A stretch of 64,000 nucleotides of DNA from an uncultured Eggerthella sp. (GCA_900540345.1 UQFK01000002.1:124001-188000), one strand, 5' to 3'; shown: positions 50,954 through 60,066, numbered from the stretch's first letter. A program made the numbers and translations. Notes: a model not told the origin generated them from the sequence alone.

Positions 50954-53428
50954 TTAATACGGGTCGTCGAGCGAAACATGAGCAGCCACATCACACTCGA
51001 TCCCAAAGAACTTCTGCTGCTCGAAACGGTCGAGCCCTACCAGCGCGATCATGGAAGCGTTATCCGTGCATGCTGCGAGCGGCGGCATGGTCAGACGAAC
51101 CCCTTGCTGCGCGCATAATTGCTCGTACGCCTCTCGTAGCGCGGGATTAGCTGCAACACCACCGCCTAAACAGAATTCTTTGGCACCTGTCTTCTCAAGA
51201 GCTGCTCGTGCCTTGGCGATCTGAACATCGATGACCGCCTGCTGAAAACTCGCTGCGATGTCAGGCATGTTCCATTCACGCCCTGCTTGCTGTTCCTTTT
51301 GTAAGTACGTAAGAACCGCTGTCTTGAGACCTGAAAGCGAAAAGTCGTAGTCACCTGAATGGAGCAATGCGCGTGGGAACTTGATCGCGCTAGCATCGCC
51401 TGCTTGCGCCAACCGCGAGATAATCGGACCGCCCGGATATCCCAAACCGAGTGCTTTAGCGACCTTGTCAAAGGCTTCTCCGACTGCATCATCGAGGGTT
51501 GATCCCAGTGTTTCGTAATCACCCCAACCCTTCACGAACACAAGCATGGTGTGCCCACCCGAGACGAGTGAGACCACCATAGGTACTTCGATGTCGGGGC
51601 ATGCAAGTTTATTCGCGTAGATGTGTCCTTCAAGGTGATTCACGCCGATCAAGGGAAGATCACACACCCATGCCAAACCCTTCGCAAACGCAAGGCCAAC
51701 CACAAGAGCGCCCACCAAACCAGGTGCGTAGGTCACCGAGATCGCAGAGAAATCCTTCCATCCAAGTGTAGGATCAGAGAGCGCCTCGCGCGCACGATAG
51801 AGGCACTCAAGCGCCACGCCGGCGATCGCTTCGATATGCTTGCGGCTTGCGATCTCGGGAACCACACCCCCAAAACGCGCATGGAAATCGATTTGCGATG
51901 CCACCACATCGGCAATGATCTGCTCTTCTCCGTTGACGATCGCCGCAGCAGTTTCATCGCACGATGTCTCGATAGCAAAGATGAGCTTATCGTGTGATGG
52001 AGCCTTTTGCGGTGAACAGGCGACGTTGTTCACGAGCAGATCCATCCCCGCTACATCGGCTTTTGCCACCGGCAGCGCACCTTCAAAAATGAAAGCATCT
52101 TCTCTATCCGAGTAATAGCGCGGACGCGTGCCAATGTTCTTGAGGCCAAGACGTTCATAGAAGCGATGAGCTCCTGTGTTCGAAGCTCTCACCTCCAGCG
52201 ACATCTCTTGGGCACCAAGATCGCGCGCATCGTGCGCCACATGAGCAATGAGTGCACGAGCGATGCCCTTTTGACGATGATCGGGGCTCGAGGCAACTTT
52301 TAGGATCTGGACCTGCCCATCGACGATCCAGCCCCCCGCATAGCCGATAAGCGTATCGGTCTCGTGCGAGACCGTGCGGCTTTCAGGGTCGCTCGATAAG
52401 AAAGCAGCCCACCAGGTTCTATCAGGACGCGGCAGGTCGTCGATGATCTGCGATACGTTCCACGCATCACTTCCCATCACCTCTGCCTCTAGAGCAGCGA
52501 CCTGAGAGGCCCACGAAGCATCGAGTGGACAAAAACGAAGCGCCATATTCTCCGACGACACAGAGCCATTCTGGTTTTTTGTATCCCCTTGCACTCCCGT
52601 TGCAAGATCGCGATCCTGCTCAGCATGCGCAGCAAGCGATTGCTTCATCGTTTGATCAGATGAGGCGCTTTGAGTCTCTAACTTCGCAAGACGGGCGCGC
52701 TCATGCTCTTCAGCGTCTGAAAGACGCGTATAGACTGGCAAGAGCGACACTGGATCGCCGAGCACTGCATCATCTGGATCGAAAGCGCCTTCGCGCCAAG
52801 CTTGAACAGCCGCGCGCAATAGCCCTGCCCCACTTGGATGCCAACAGGCCTCGCTTGCCAATGTGCCATGGGGAGCAAACAGGTCGGCATATTTCGTAAG
52901 CGCGTCACCCGTGATCAGCAGATCTGAAGGATCATTTGATGCCAACCACTCGCTTGCAGCTTGGGCCTTAATGACAAGATCGGCATTCAGACGAGTAATA
53001 CCATCGTCGTCGAGCACATAGCGCACAGGATAGACTTCTTTGCGCATCGCATCGCCCACAACAACCACATTGCCACGCACCCCACGCTGCCACTGATCCC
53101 ACGCTTGCGCATCAAGCGTAGACACACCAAAGAGCGGCACCCCAAGACCGAGTGCAATACCCTTCGCACTCGCAACGCAGATGCGCACACCCGTAAATGA
53201 GCCCGGACCTCGGCCGCATACGATGCATGCGATCGACTCCTTATCGACATGTGCGCGCTCGAGCGCTGTTTCGATAGAGGCAATGAGCTTGGTGTTCGAG
53301 GCGCGATATGCGGGAATCTCTTCGGATACAAGCACTTCGATCGAACGATCAGTGCGCTCAAGCTTACCGACACCTACTGCGATGACCTCGTTGGCAGTAT
53401 CGAATGCGAGTATGTGATCCTTCTGCAT
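50954..53428 (-). CDS. tsaD: TsaB-RimI-TsaD three-domain fusion (t6A synthesis and N-acetyltransferase)
   Basis: An uninterrupted 824-residue protein. Residues 1-235 are TsaB (AFDTANEVIAVGV; GRGPGSFTGVRIC at 72-84). A Gln/Ser/Asp-rich linker (about 240-295) leads to a GNAT domain, RimI-like, at 296-450 (SSPDHRQKGIARALI at 380-394; NTGAHRFYERLGL at 417-429). A second linker precedes TsaD (478-824) with AIETSCDET, the metal-site HLEGH (His598, His602) and CTDNAS (Asp789). The chain unites the t6A37 transferase with its dimer partner and the S18 acetyltransferase. ATG 53428 follows AAAGGAG; tsaE is 25 bases upstream. Confidence 0.93.
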   Translation of the reverse strand: MQKDHILAFDTANEVIAVGVGKLERTDRSIEVLVSEEIPAYRASNTKLIASIETALERAHVDKESIACIVCGRGPGSFTGVRICVASAKGIALGLGVPLFGVSTLDAQAWDQWQRGVRGNVVVVGDAMRKEVYPVRYVLDDDGITRLNADLVIKAQAASEWLASNDPSDLLITGDALTKYADLFAPHGTLASEACWHPSGAGLLRAAVQAWREGAFDPDDAVLGDPVSLLPVYTRLSDAEEHERARLAKLETQSASSDQTMKQSLAAHAEQDRDLATGVQGDTKNQNGSVSSENMALRFCPLDASWASQVAALEAEVMGSDAWNVSQIIDDLPRPDRTWWAAFLSSDPESRTVSHETDTLIGYAGGWIVDGQVQILKVASSPDHRQKGIARALIAHVAHDARDLGAQEMSLEVRASNTGAHRFYERLGLKNIGTRPRYYSDREDAFIFEGALPVAKADVAGMDLLVNNVACSPQKAPSHDKLIFAIETSCDETAAAIVNGEEQIIADVVASQIDFHARFGGVVPEIASRKHIEAIAGVALECLYRAREALSDPTLGWKDFSAISVTYAPGLVGALVVGLAFAKGLAWVCDLPLIGVNHLEGHIYANKLACPDIEVPMVVSLVSGGHTMLVFVKGWGDYETLGSTLDDAVGEAFDKVAKALGLGYPGGPIISRLAQAGDASAIKFPRALLHSGDYDFSLSGLKTAVLTYLQKEQQAGREWNMPDIAASFQQAVIDVQIAKARAALEKTGAKEFCLGGGVAANPALREAYEQLCAQQGVRLTMPPLAACTDNASMIALVGLDRFEQQKFFGIECDVAAHVSLDDPY

Positions 53429-53453
53429 CAATGAGCTCCTTTGACGAGCATCT

Positions 53454-53924
53454 TCAGGCCTGATGTGCGATCCACTCGCCCACCAGCGCTTCGCTTTGTG
53501 GCTCGTGAGCGCTCGCATCTATCAAACGCGACCCATCGGCACAGGTCTTGATCGAAACCCATACCGCAGATGTGGGTATCTCGCTTACGAACTTGCATGC
53601 CCATTCGATGCAGCTCACGCCATCAGCCTCGACCAAGTCGTAGAATGCGATGTCTTCAAGCTCAAGCGGGTCATCGAGACGATACAAGTCGAAATGGTAG
53701 AGCGGCATGCGGCCATCGTCGTACTGGCACATCACATTGAACGTTGGAGAGGTAATGGGGCTCTTTACGCCAAGGCCTTGCGCGAAGCCCTGCACAAAAT
53801 GCGTTTTACCCGCTCCCAAATCCCCGTCAAGTGCGATGAGCGTACCTGGAGTGACAAGCTTTGCCAATTCGGCAGCTGCTCGCTTCGTCTCTTCGACGCT
53901 CTTGCTCAGAATGATCTGCGCCAT
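53454..53924 (-). CDS. tsaE: tRNA threonylcarbamoyladenosine ATPase TsaE
   Basis: The 156-residue P-loop ATPase has Walker A GDLGAGKT (34-41), followed by SPTFNVM and YHFDLYRL, all typical of TsaE. It supports turnover of the TsaB-TsaD complex, here encoded as one chain immediately downstream. ATG 53924 is chosen with GGGTGGAG upstream. It starts 15 bases after folD. Confidence 0.92.
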   Translation of the reverse strand: MAQIILSKSVEETKRAAAELAKLVTPGTLIALDGDLGAGKTHFVQGFAQGLGVKSPITSPTFNVMCQYDDGRMPLYHFDLYRLDDPLELEDIAFYDLVEADGVSCIEWACKFVSEIPTSAVWVSIKTCADGSRLIDASAHEPQSEALVGEWIAHQA

Positions 53925-53939
53925 CTCCACCCTATCGCC

Positions 53940-54794
53940 TTATCGTACGCTTCGCTCAGCAGAGATGATAGTGTGTTCCATCGTACAAGAAGTCGTGACC
54001 GAACCGATGCCACCGGGAACTGGAGTGATAGCAGCAACAAGCGGCTCGACCGCTTCGAAATCGACATCGCCACACATATGACCCTCTGCATCGAAGTTGA
54101 TCCCTACATCCAATACCACCTGGCCAGCAGTGAAGTATTCTGCACCGTAGGCACGTGCGCGTCCTGTTGCGCAGATGACGATATCAGCATTGCGCGTGAT
54201 GCTCGCAAGGTTTTCAGTCTTCGAATGACAAATGGTCACGCTGGCATCATGACGCAAGAGCATCATGGATACTGGCTTGCCGATCACAAGACTTCTTCCA
54301 ACAACGACCACATGCTTTCCCTTGAGCGAGATTCCATAGTGATCGAGCACCTTGATACAGGCCTCGGCTGTTGCAGGTGGCAACGAGTCAGGATCATCGG
54401 TGAAAATACCTGCGAGTGCAGCAGTCGAGATGCCATCGATATCCTTATGAGGAAGCAACAGATCGCAGAGCGCCTTTTCATCCAGAAGCTCTGGCAGCGG
54501 GCGGAACATCAGACACCCATGGATAGAGGGATCTTCGTTAATGAACTTGATATCTCCGGCGATAAGCTCATGGGATGCGTCTTCGGGCAACTCAAAGACG
54601 CGTACGCGAATATCGAGCAATTCGGCACGCTTGATGGCAGTACGCTCATAACTGATGTCGTCAGGTTTGCTTCCAACACGAACGATGGCCAGTGTTGGGA
54701 CAATGCCTTGTTGGCGCAGCGATTCGACGCGTGGATGCAGATCGGCATTCATCGCTTCAACGACTGGTTTTGAACCAAGAATATGAGAGATCAT
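53940..54794 (-). CDS. folD: FolD-type methylene-THF dehydrogenase with altered cyclohydrolase residues
   Basis: A 284-residue FolD family protein with the NADP-binding VVGRSLVIGKPV and the PVPGGIG end motif. However, the site SxxYxxxK reads Ser48-Tyr49-Glu50-Arg51...Lys55, so the position of catalytic Tyr is Arg; the conserved Gln of VQLPLP is Phe97 (MFRPLP); and PGGVGP is PGGIGS. Asp120 of KDIDG and Lys55 remain. The cyclohydrolase activity is therefore doubtful, and is probably supplied by FchA, whose gene overlaps this start by four bases (ATGA). The dehydrogenase activity may be kept. Confidence 0.9.
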   Translation of the reverse strand: MISHILGSKPVVEAMNADLHPRVESLRQQGIVPTLAIVRVGSKPDDISYERTAIKRAELLDIRVRVFELPEDASHELIAGDIKFINEDPSIHGCLMFRPLPELLDEKALCDLLLPHKDIDGISTAALAGIFTDDPDSLPPATAEACIKVLDHYGISLKGKHVVVVGRSLVIGKPVSMMLLRHDASVTICHSKTENLASITRNADIVICATGRARAYGAEYFTAGQVVLDVGINFDAEGHMCGDVDFEAVEPLVAAITPVPGGIGSVTTSCTMEHTIISAERSVR

Positions 54795-55408
54795 GACTCG
54801 AGCTCCTTCACCACCATCTCGTATACGCGATCCGCGCAGGGCCCGTATTCATCCAAAAGATCGTGCACTTCTTTCAAGTAAGCTTCTGCGCGATGGCGGT
54901 CATTCATCGATGCGCAATTAATGAGCACATTAAGCGATGCTCCCTGCAAAGCTGCTTTTGCAAAGAGCGCGCTTACCCCAGCATCAGAAAGCGCGAGGCG
55001 CGATCCCTTCTCGGCGAGCATGTGCGACAGATCGACCACACGAGCGCACGTGCGCATGATCGACAACGGCACCTCACATGCTTCGATAAGAGCCTGCTGC
55101 AACACGCGTTCTTTTTCTGCTTGCTCTTCGGCGGTTGCTTTTGGTAGCGCATAGGCAACAGCCAGCGGGGCAAAGGCACGAGCGTCATCGTCGATCAGCT
55201 CGATGAGGCGATCCTGCAAGCTTGCAAGCTCTTCGCAAGCCTCGCTCACCTCTCCCTCGACTGCCTCGTAAGCCTTCTTTCCTAAGGTCAAGTTGCAGAC
55301 CATAGAAGAAAGAGCCGCGGCAAGCGCCCCGCAATAAGCGCAAGCGCCGCCACCTCCCGGTGTTGGCGCTTTGCTCGCTAGTTCATCGATGAATGTTCGA
55401 TCGACCAT
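54791..55408 (-). CDS. fchA: Methenyltetrahydrofolate cyclohydrolase FchA (cyclodeaminase family)
   Basis: The 205-residue protein has the FTCD-like signature FIDELASKAPTPGGGGACAY (residues 6-25), an all-helical fold and the catalytic arrangement seen in FchA of acetogens and gut anaerobes. The family catalyses formiminotetrahydrofolate cyclodeamination or, as FchA, cyclohydrolysis of 5,10-methenyl-THF. Between fhs and folD the latter is more likely. It starts 12 bases after fhs and overlaps folD. Confidence 0.85.
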   Translation of the reverse strand: MVDRTFIDELASKAPTPGGGGACAYCGALAAALSSMVCNLTLGKKAYEAVEGEVSEACEELASLQDRLIELIDDDARAFAPLAVAYALPKATAEEQAEKERVLQQALIEACEVPLSIMRTCARVVDLSHMLAEKGSRLALSDAGVSALFAKAALQGASLNVLINCASMNDRHRAEAYLKEVHDLLDEYGPCADRVYEMVVKELES

Positions 55409-55420
55409 ATGAAGTCTCGC

Positions 55421-57088
55421 TTAGAATAGTCCGCTGATCTTGCCTGTTTCGTCCACATCGATACGAAGCGCTGCAGGCGATTTCGGGAGCCCTGGCATCG
55501 TGAGCACGTCGCCAGTGAGCGCAACCACGAATCCTGCACCTGCAGATACCTTGACTTGGCGAACAGTGATGCGGAAATCTTTCGGCGCCCCTAGTTTGGT
55601 GGGATCGTCTGAAAAACTGTATTGGGTCTTCGCCATGCAAACGGGATAGTTACCAAAGCCTAAAGCTTCGAGCTTCTTGATCTCTTCGGTAGCCGCTGTC
55701 GTGAAATCGACACCATCGGCATGATAGATGCGCTTTGCGATAGCCTCGATCTTTTCTGCAAGGCCCAGATCATCCTCATATGCAAACGTGAGCTTGCTAT
55801 TCTCGTCACAAAGACGAACGACTTCTTCGGCGAGCTCAAGGCCGCCTTCGCCGCCTTTTGCCCACACTTGGGAAAGCGCGACATTTACGCCCAGCTCTTC
55901 ACACTTACGACGAACAAGATCGACCTCTGCTTCCGTATCGGTCGGGAATTCATTGATCGCGACCACGCAAGGCAACCCATAGACGTTACGGATATTCTCG
56001 ACATGCTGGAGCAAATTCGGAAGACCTGCTTCGAGCGCTGAGAGATTCTCTTCGTTCAGATCCTCCTTTGCCACACCGCCATGGTTCTTAAGTGCACGCA
56101 CCGTAGCAACTACAACGACCGCATCAGGCTCAAGCCCCGCAAGGCGACACTTGATATCGAGGAACTTCTCAGCACCCAGATCTGCACCGAAGCCGGCTTC
56201 AGTCACGCAGTAGTCGCCGAGCGCGAGTGCCATGCGCGTTGCCATGATCGAATTACATCCATGAGCGATATTTGCAAAAGGACCACCGTGAACGAATGCA
56301 GGTGTTCCCTCGAGCGTTTGAACAAGATTGGGTTTCAGAGCATCTTTCAATAGTGCAGCCATCGCACCATCTGCACCCAGATCGTGAGCAGTGACTGGTT
56401 CATCTTCATAGGTATAACCCACGACGATACGTCCGAGACGCTCTTTCAGATCGGTAATGGATGTCGCAAGACAGAAGATAGCCATGACCTCGGAAGCAAC
56501 CGTGATATCGAAACCGTCTTCACGTGGCATACCGCTCTTTGTGCCACCTAAACCGCACACGATATTGCGCAGTTGACGATCGTTCATATCCACAACACGC
56601 TTCCAGGTGATGCGGCGCACATCGATACCGAGCTCATTTCCTTGTTGGATATGATTGTCGAGCATCGCAGCAAGCAAGTTATTGGCCGCTCCGATCGCGT
56701 GAAAATCGCCCGTGAAATGCAGGTTGATGTCTTCCATAGGGATGACCTGGGCATATCCGCCACCTGCAGCACCGCCTTTCACGCCAAAGACAGGACCAAG
56801 CGATGGCTCGCGCAATGCAACGACCACATTCTTTCCCATCTTGGAGAGCGCATCGGAAAGACCGACCGTTGTGGTGGTCTTGCCTTCACCAGCTGCAGTG
56901 GGGTTGATAGCAGTAACGAGAATGAGTTTACCTGGCTGGTATTCCTTTTCGCGAAGCAGGTTATAGTCAACCTTCGCTTTCGCTTTGCCATAGCATTCCA
57001 GATAGTCAGGAGCGATCCCTGCCTTCTTGGCTACTTCGGAAATATCGATCGGGTTTGCTGCTTGGGCGATTTCAATGTCTGACAACAC
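55421..57088 (-). CDS. fhs: Formate-tetrahydrofolate ligase
   Basis: A 555-residue formyl-THF synthetase with the nucleotide site NPTAAGEGKTTTTVGL (62-77; the usual Pro is Ala66), GVKGGAAGGGYAQV, DINLHFTGDFHAI and the C-terminal ITVRQVKVSAGAGFVV and LTMPGLPKSPAA. It makes 10-formyl-THF from formate and ATP. The start codon is GTG at 57086-57088 (GAGGGG upstream) or the TTG that follows. With fchA and folD it gives the formate branch of one-carbon metabolism, 42 bases downstream of coaX. Confidence 0.95.
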   Translation of the reverse strand: MLSDIEIAQAANPIDISEVAKKAGIAPDYLECYGKAKAKVDYNLLREKEYQPGKLILVTAINPTAAGEGKTTTTVGLSDALSKMGKNVVVALREPSLGPVFGVKGGAAGGGYAQVIPMEDINLHFTGDFHAIGAANNLLAAMLDNHIQQGNELGIDVRRITWKRVVDMNDRQLRNIVCGLGGTKSGMPREDGFDITVASEVMAIFCLATSITDLKERLGRIVVGYTYEDEPVTAHDLGADGAMAALLKDALKPNLVQTLEGTPAFVHGGPFANIAHGCNSIMATRMALALGDYCVTEAGFGADLGAEKFLDIKCRLAGLEPDAVVVVATVRALKNHGGVAKEDLNEENLSALEAGLPNLLQHVENIRNVYGLPCVVAINEFPTDTEAEVDLVRRKCEELGVNVALSQVWAKGGEGGLELAEEVVRLCDENSKLTFAYEDDLGLAEKIEAIAKRIYHADGVDFTTAATEEIKKLEALGFGNYPVCMAKTQYSFSDDPTKLGAPKDFRITVRQVKVSAGAGFVVALTGDVLTMPGLPKSPAALRIDVDETGKISGLF

Positions 57089-57130
57089 GTCGGGCCCCTC
57101 TTTCTCCTCGAAATGAATCTGAGAAATATC

Positions 57131-57901
57131 TTACTTTTTCAGATCGTCGTAAATCAGCCGCAATCCTTGTAAGGTCAGTTCGACATCGATTTCGGTAATC
57201 GTTCGCGAAAGCGGTGCAATACGATGCGCAAGCCCGCCTGTTGCCACCACCTTCGTGGTGTAACCAAGCTGTTCATGAATGCGATCCACCAAACCATCGA
57301 CACGCGCAGCCTCACCGCACACGACACCGATCTGGATAGCCTCTGAAGAATCGCGCCCGATCGAGATGCCAGGGTCTTCGAGCTCGACTGCACGAAGCAG
57401 CGCTGCACGGGACATGAGAGAGCGCATGGAAGATTCAACACCCGGCGCAATGACGCCCCCCACGAAAGCTCCATCCTTGTCGATGACCTCCATGTTGGTA
57501 GCAGTACCGAAGTCAACGACCACCACAGGAGCACCGAAGATCGCCTTGGCTGCCACCGCATCAGCAACGCGGTCAGCGCCAAGCTCGGTGAACGAGGTTG
57601 CATCAATATTGAGCAAATGAGCGCAGGTGGACGAAGAGACCACCAAAGGCATGATGCCAAAGGATCGCTCGCATACTTTTTCCCAGTTATGCGTAAGTGC
57701 TGGCACGACCGAGCAGAGAATAGCACCGCTCACCGCATTAGCATCGATGCCTTCTGCATCAAGGAGCGCATGAAGCTTGATGCGCAATTCGTCGCTGGTG
57801 TATTCGACATTTGTGGCAAGTCGCCACATATGAATCAAGCGCTCGCCATCATAGATACCCAAAACAGTATGGGTGTTACCGATATCTACCACTAAAAGCA
57901 T
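57131..57901 (-). CDS. coaX: Type III pantothenate kinase CoaX
   Basis: The 256-residue ASKHA-fold kinase has VDIGNTHTVLG (5-15, phosphate 1), FTELGADRVADAVAAK (phosphate binding, with the family Gly-Ala-Asp-Arg) and VVVDFGTATNMEVI (phosphate 2), and APGVESSMRSL. It phosphorylates pantothenate, the first step of CoA, and is ATP- and potassium-dependent. It is first in a run coaX-fhs-fchA-folD-tsaE-tsaBrimItsaD with gaps of no more than 42 bases. Confidence 0.93.
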   Translation of the reverse strand: MLLVVDIGNTHTVLGIYDGERLIHMWRLATNVEYTSDELRIKLHALLDAEGIDANAVSGAILCSVVPALTHNWEKVCERSFGIMPLVVSSSTCAHLLNIDATSFTELGADRVADAVAAKAIFGAPVVVVDFGTATNMEVIDKDGAFVGGVIAPGVESSMRSLMSRAALLRAVELEDPGISIGRDSSEAIQIGVVCGEAARVDGLVDRIHEQLGYTTKVVATGGLAHRIAPLSRTITEIDVELTLQGLRLIYDDLKK

Positions 57902-57944
57902 CTCAACGTACCTTTCACGGATGCATATTTTTGTATTGCTCGGC

Positions 57945-57956
57945 GATTATAATCAG
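57945..57956. promoter_or_regulatory. Palindromic -10 region shared by coaX and the response regulator
   Basis: GATTATAATC contains TATAAT on both strands in the 154-base gap between the divergent coaX and two-component genes. -35 matches are poor on either strand, so this is a candidate. Confidence 0.35.
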
Positions 57957-58055
57957 TAAATCGTAAAACGAATGCTACCATATTGCATAAGGGGAAAGAG
58001 CTGCGTTAACGTTTGGTTGATAAAAGCTCGCAATGGATATTGAGAGGGATAGAAT

Positions 58056-58745
58056 ATGGATCATACTCCTGCACGCATCCTTGTAGTTGACGACGAACCG
58101 TCCATCACTGAATTTGTAAGCTATGCGCTTCAAAAGGAAAACTACTCCGTCGATACCGCCGCAGATGGCGAACAAGCACTCGAACTCATCGAGCAAAAAC
58201 CCTACGATCTCTACATCCTCGATATCATGCTTCCTGGCATCGACGGTTACGAACTTTGCCGTCGCATTCGCTCGAAATACGACACCCCTATCCTGTTCCT
58301 GTCTGCCCGCGATGGCGAAGTGAACAAGATCATTGGCCTTGAGCTTGGTGCCGACGACTATCTCGCCAAGCCCTTCGGCATTCGCGAACTTATCGCACGT
58401 ACGCGTGCATTGCTGCGCCGATCGCAAGCAACAACGAATACCTCAGCTGAGGTGAACGCGAGCGGTATCGTGCTCGACGACGATGCGCATACTGCTATCG
58501 GCGAACATGGCCCGATCGACCTGACACCTCGCGAATTCGAGCTGATGAGCTGCCTTATGCACAACGCTGGCAAGGTGGTTTCTCGTGAAGACCTGCTTCG
58601 CGAGACATGGGGCTGGGAATTCATCACCGAAACGAAGACAGTCGACACACACATCAAACGTCTTCGCGACAAGATCGAAGCGGCTGGCTACAATCCTCAA
58701 GTGGTCGAGACCGTGCGCGGTTACGGTTATCGCTTCAAAAAATAG
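58056..58745 (+). CDS. OmpR/PhoB-family response regulator
   Basis: A 229-residue regulator: receiver domain with the acidic VVDDEP (10-15), phosphoacceptor Asp56 (LYILDIMLPG), Ser83 and Lys105 (YLAKPFG), and a winged-helix DNA-binding domain (about 130-229) with LTPREFELMSCLM, VDTHIKRLRDKI and VETVRGYGYRF. GAGGGAT precedes the ATG. The sensor kinase gene follows after 15 bases. The signal and targets are unknown; ArgR-, VanR- or CroR-like roles cannot be chosen from sequence. Confidence 0.93.
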   Translation: MDHTPARILVVDDEPSITEFVSYALQKENYSVDTAADGEQALELIEQKPYDLYILDIMLPGIDGYELCRRIRSKYDTPILFLSARDGEVNKIIGLELGADDYLAKPFGIRELIARTRALLRRSQATTNTSAEVNASGIVLDDDAHTAIGEHGPIDLTPREFELMSCLMHNAGKVVSREDLLRETWGWEFITETKTVDTHIKRLRDKIEAAGYNPQVVETVRGYGYRFKK

Positions 58746-58760
58746 CGTGGCGAAGCTTCT

Positions 58761-59783
58761 ATGAGGCTTGCAACCCACGTCGCCTTTACCTGTACGCTTC
58801 TTGCTGCGCTCAGCAGTGGTATTGCTTGCGTGTGCGGCATTCACTTCTTTCATGCGTCACATTGGATCCTTGTGCTGGTCATCCCGATCAGCTGCATCGC
58901 TTTTTGCCTGAGCCTGCTTATCGCTTATTTCACCAGCCACCCTTTCAGCGCGCTTGTAAAAGGTGTTCGCCAGTATCAGGCGGGTGATTACGATATCTCT
59001 TTCAAGATCCGCCATGGACTTCACGAGAGCGAAGAGCTCTCTCATGCCATCGAAGACTTGATCGATGCTTCAGAGAGCTATAAGGACGAAATCGCACTCT
59101 TAAAGCAGCGCGAAGGAGAATTCATCTCTGACGTTGCCCACGAATTCCGAACGCCTCTTACCGCTATCAGCGGAAATACTGAACTGATGATGGATCCTGA
59201 TATGCCTCTTTCCATGCGTCAGCATTTCTTGCAGATCACGCTTTCAGAAGCAAAGCGACTCAATAACCTTGTAAATGATCTCATCTCGTTGCGCCACATT
59301 CAGGAAGACTCCCCCACGGCCATCGAGCGCGTTAATATCAAGAACGTCGCTGAGGAAGTTGGCGAGATCCTCAATGCGAACTTCCAAAAGAAAGATATCG
59401 ACTTCACCATTACTGGCGAAGCACCCGATATCCTTATCGATCCAGATCGATTGAAGCAGGCATTTATCAACCTGATCGACAACGCATGCAAGCATGTTCC
59501 TGATGGGGGCAAGATCCAAGTCATGCTCTCTGGTGTCGAAGATAGGTCGATCATCGCCGTCAAGGACAATGGCGTTGGCTTTGGGGATATTAATCCTTCG
59601 CTGCTCTTCAAGCGTTTCTATCGTACTGATTTTTCGCGCGCACGCGTAAAAGGAGGATCAGGGCTTGGGCTTCCTATCGTGCATGCGATCGTTGAAGGCA
59701 ATGACGGCAATATCACCGCCTTCAATGCTCCTGAAGGCGGTGCGGTCTTTCTCATCGCTTTTCCCTCGGTGGTCGATAACTAA
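58761..59783 (+). CDS. Membrane sensor histidine kinase
   Basis: The 340-residue kinase has two membrane helices (about 8-28 and 35-57) with only a six- to seven-residue outer loop, a HAMP-like segment (60-110), the HisKA H-box FISDVAHEFRTPLTAI with His127, and an ATPase domain with NLIDNACKH (N box), VKDNGVGF (G1), FKRFYR (F) and GSGLGLPI (G2). The tiny extracytoplasmic loop suggests intramembrane sensing. It is coupled to the response regulator upstream (15-base gap). Confidence 0.92.
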   Translation: MRLATHVAFTCTLLAALSSGIACVCGIHFFHASHWILVLVIPISCIAFCLSLLIAYFTSHPFSALVKGVRQYQAGDYDISFKIRHGLHESEELSHAIEDLIDASESYKDEIALLKQREGEFISDVAHEFRTPLTAISGNTELMMDPDMPLSMRQHFLQITLSEAKRLNNLVNDLISLRHIQEDSPTAIERVNIKNVAEEVGEILNANFQKKDIDFTITGEAPDILIDPDRLKQAFINLIDNACKHVPDGGKIQVMLSGVEDRSIIAVKDNGVGFGDINPSLLFKRFYRTDFSRARVKGGSGLGLPIVHAIVEGNDGNITAFNAPEGGAVFLIAFPSVVDN

Positions 59784-59821
59784 TATCTGGTCTTGCTGTT
59801 GTGATTGTCTCACGCAGCAGG

Positions 59822-59998
59822 AATGCGATTTTTTGCATGAAATACGCGCTTGTATGCACATCCAGGCTAACACGATGAAATCCGACCTGGGCTTTTGCTG
59901 CTGCGTGCCAGAATTGCACTCCAAATTGCTTGCGAATTGCCCTTAATTCCCTAGTTTTGTGCATACAAACGTAGTTTTCTTGCAAAAAACAGCATATT
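59822..59998. repeat. Imperfect long inverted repeat in the convergent gap
   Basis: The arm 59822-59860 and the arm 59959-59998 are imperfect inverted copies of each other: 11 identical bases (TTGTATGCACA/TGTGCATACAA), then a diverged part, then TTGCAT/TGCAA with a run of A or T. About 27 of 38 positions agree by eye. The 98-base centre holds no gene I can support. It lies in the 395-base gap between the histidine kinase and the acyl-CoA dehydrogenase genes; a MITE-like remnant or a long hairpin are both possible. Confidence 0.5.
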
Positions 59999-60011
59999 TA
60001 CTGCAAATAAG

Positions 60012-60038
60012 AAGAGCGGGCGCTCTTCACCCGCTCTT
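60012..60038 (-). terminator. Rho-independent terminator of the acyl-CoA dehydrogenase operon
   Basis: AAGAGCGGG/CCCGCTCTT, a perfect nine-base-pair stem with a nine-base loop; on the minus strand followed by CTTATTTG. It ends the transcript that passes the repeats at 60067-60179. Confidence 0.7.
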
Positions 60039-60066
60039 ACATTCCTCTACAGCTTAAGCTTGCCAA

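Noticed and set aside
53463..54773. 436-codon open frame on the plus strand across tsaE and folD
   Set aside because: It is antisense to two well-recognised genes, has no ribosome site or family similarity, and its length is explained by the codon bias of the opposite strand.
59752..59985. 77-codon minus-strand frame in the convergent gap
   Set aside because: It runs through the inverted repeat, overlaps the end of the kinase gene and has no family match or clear ribosome site.
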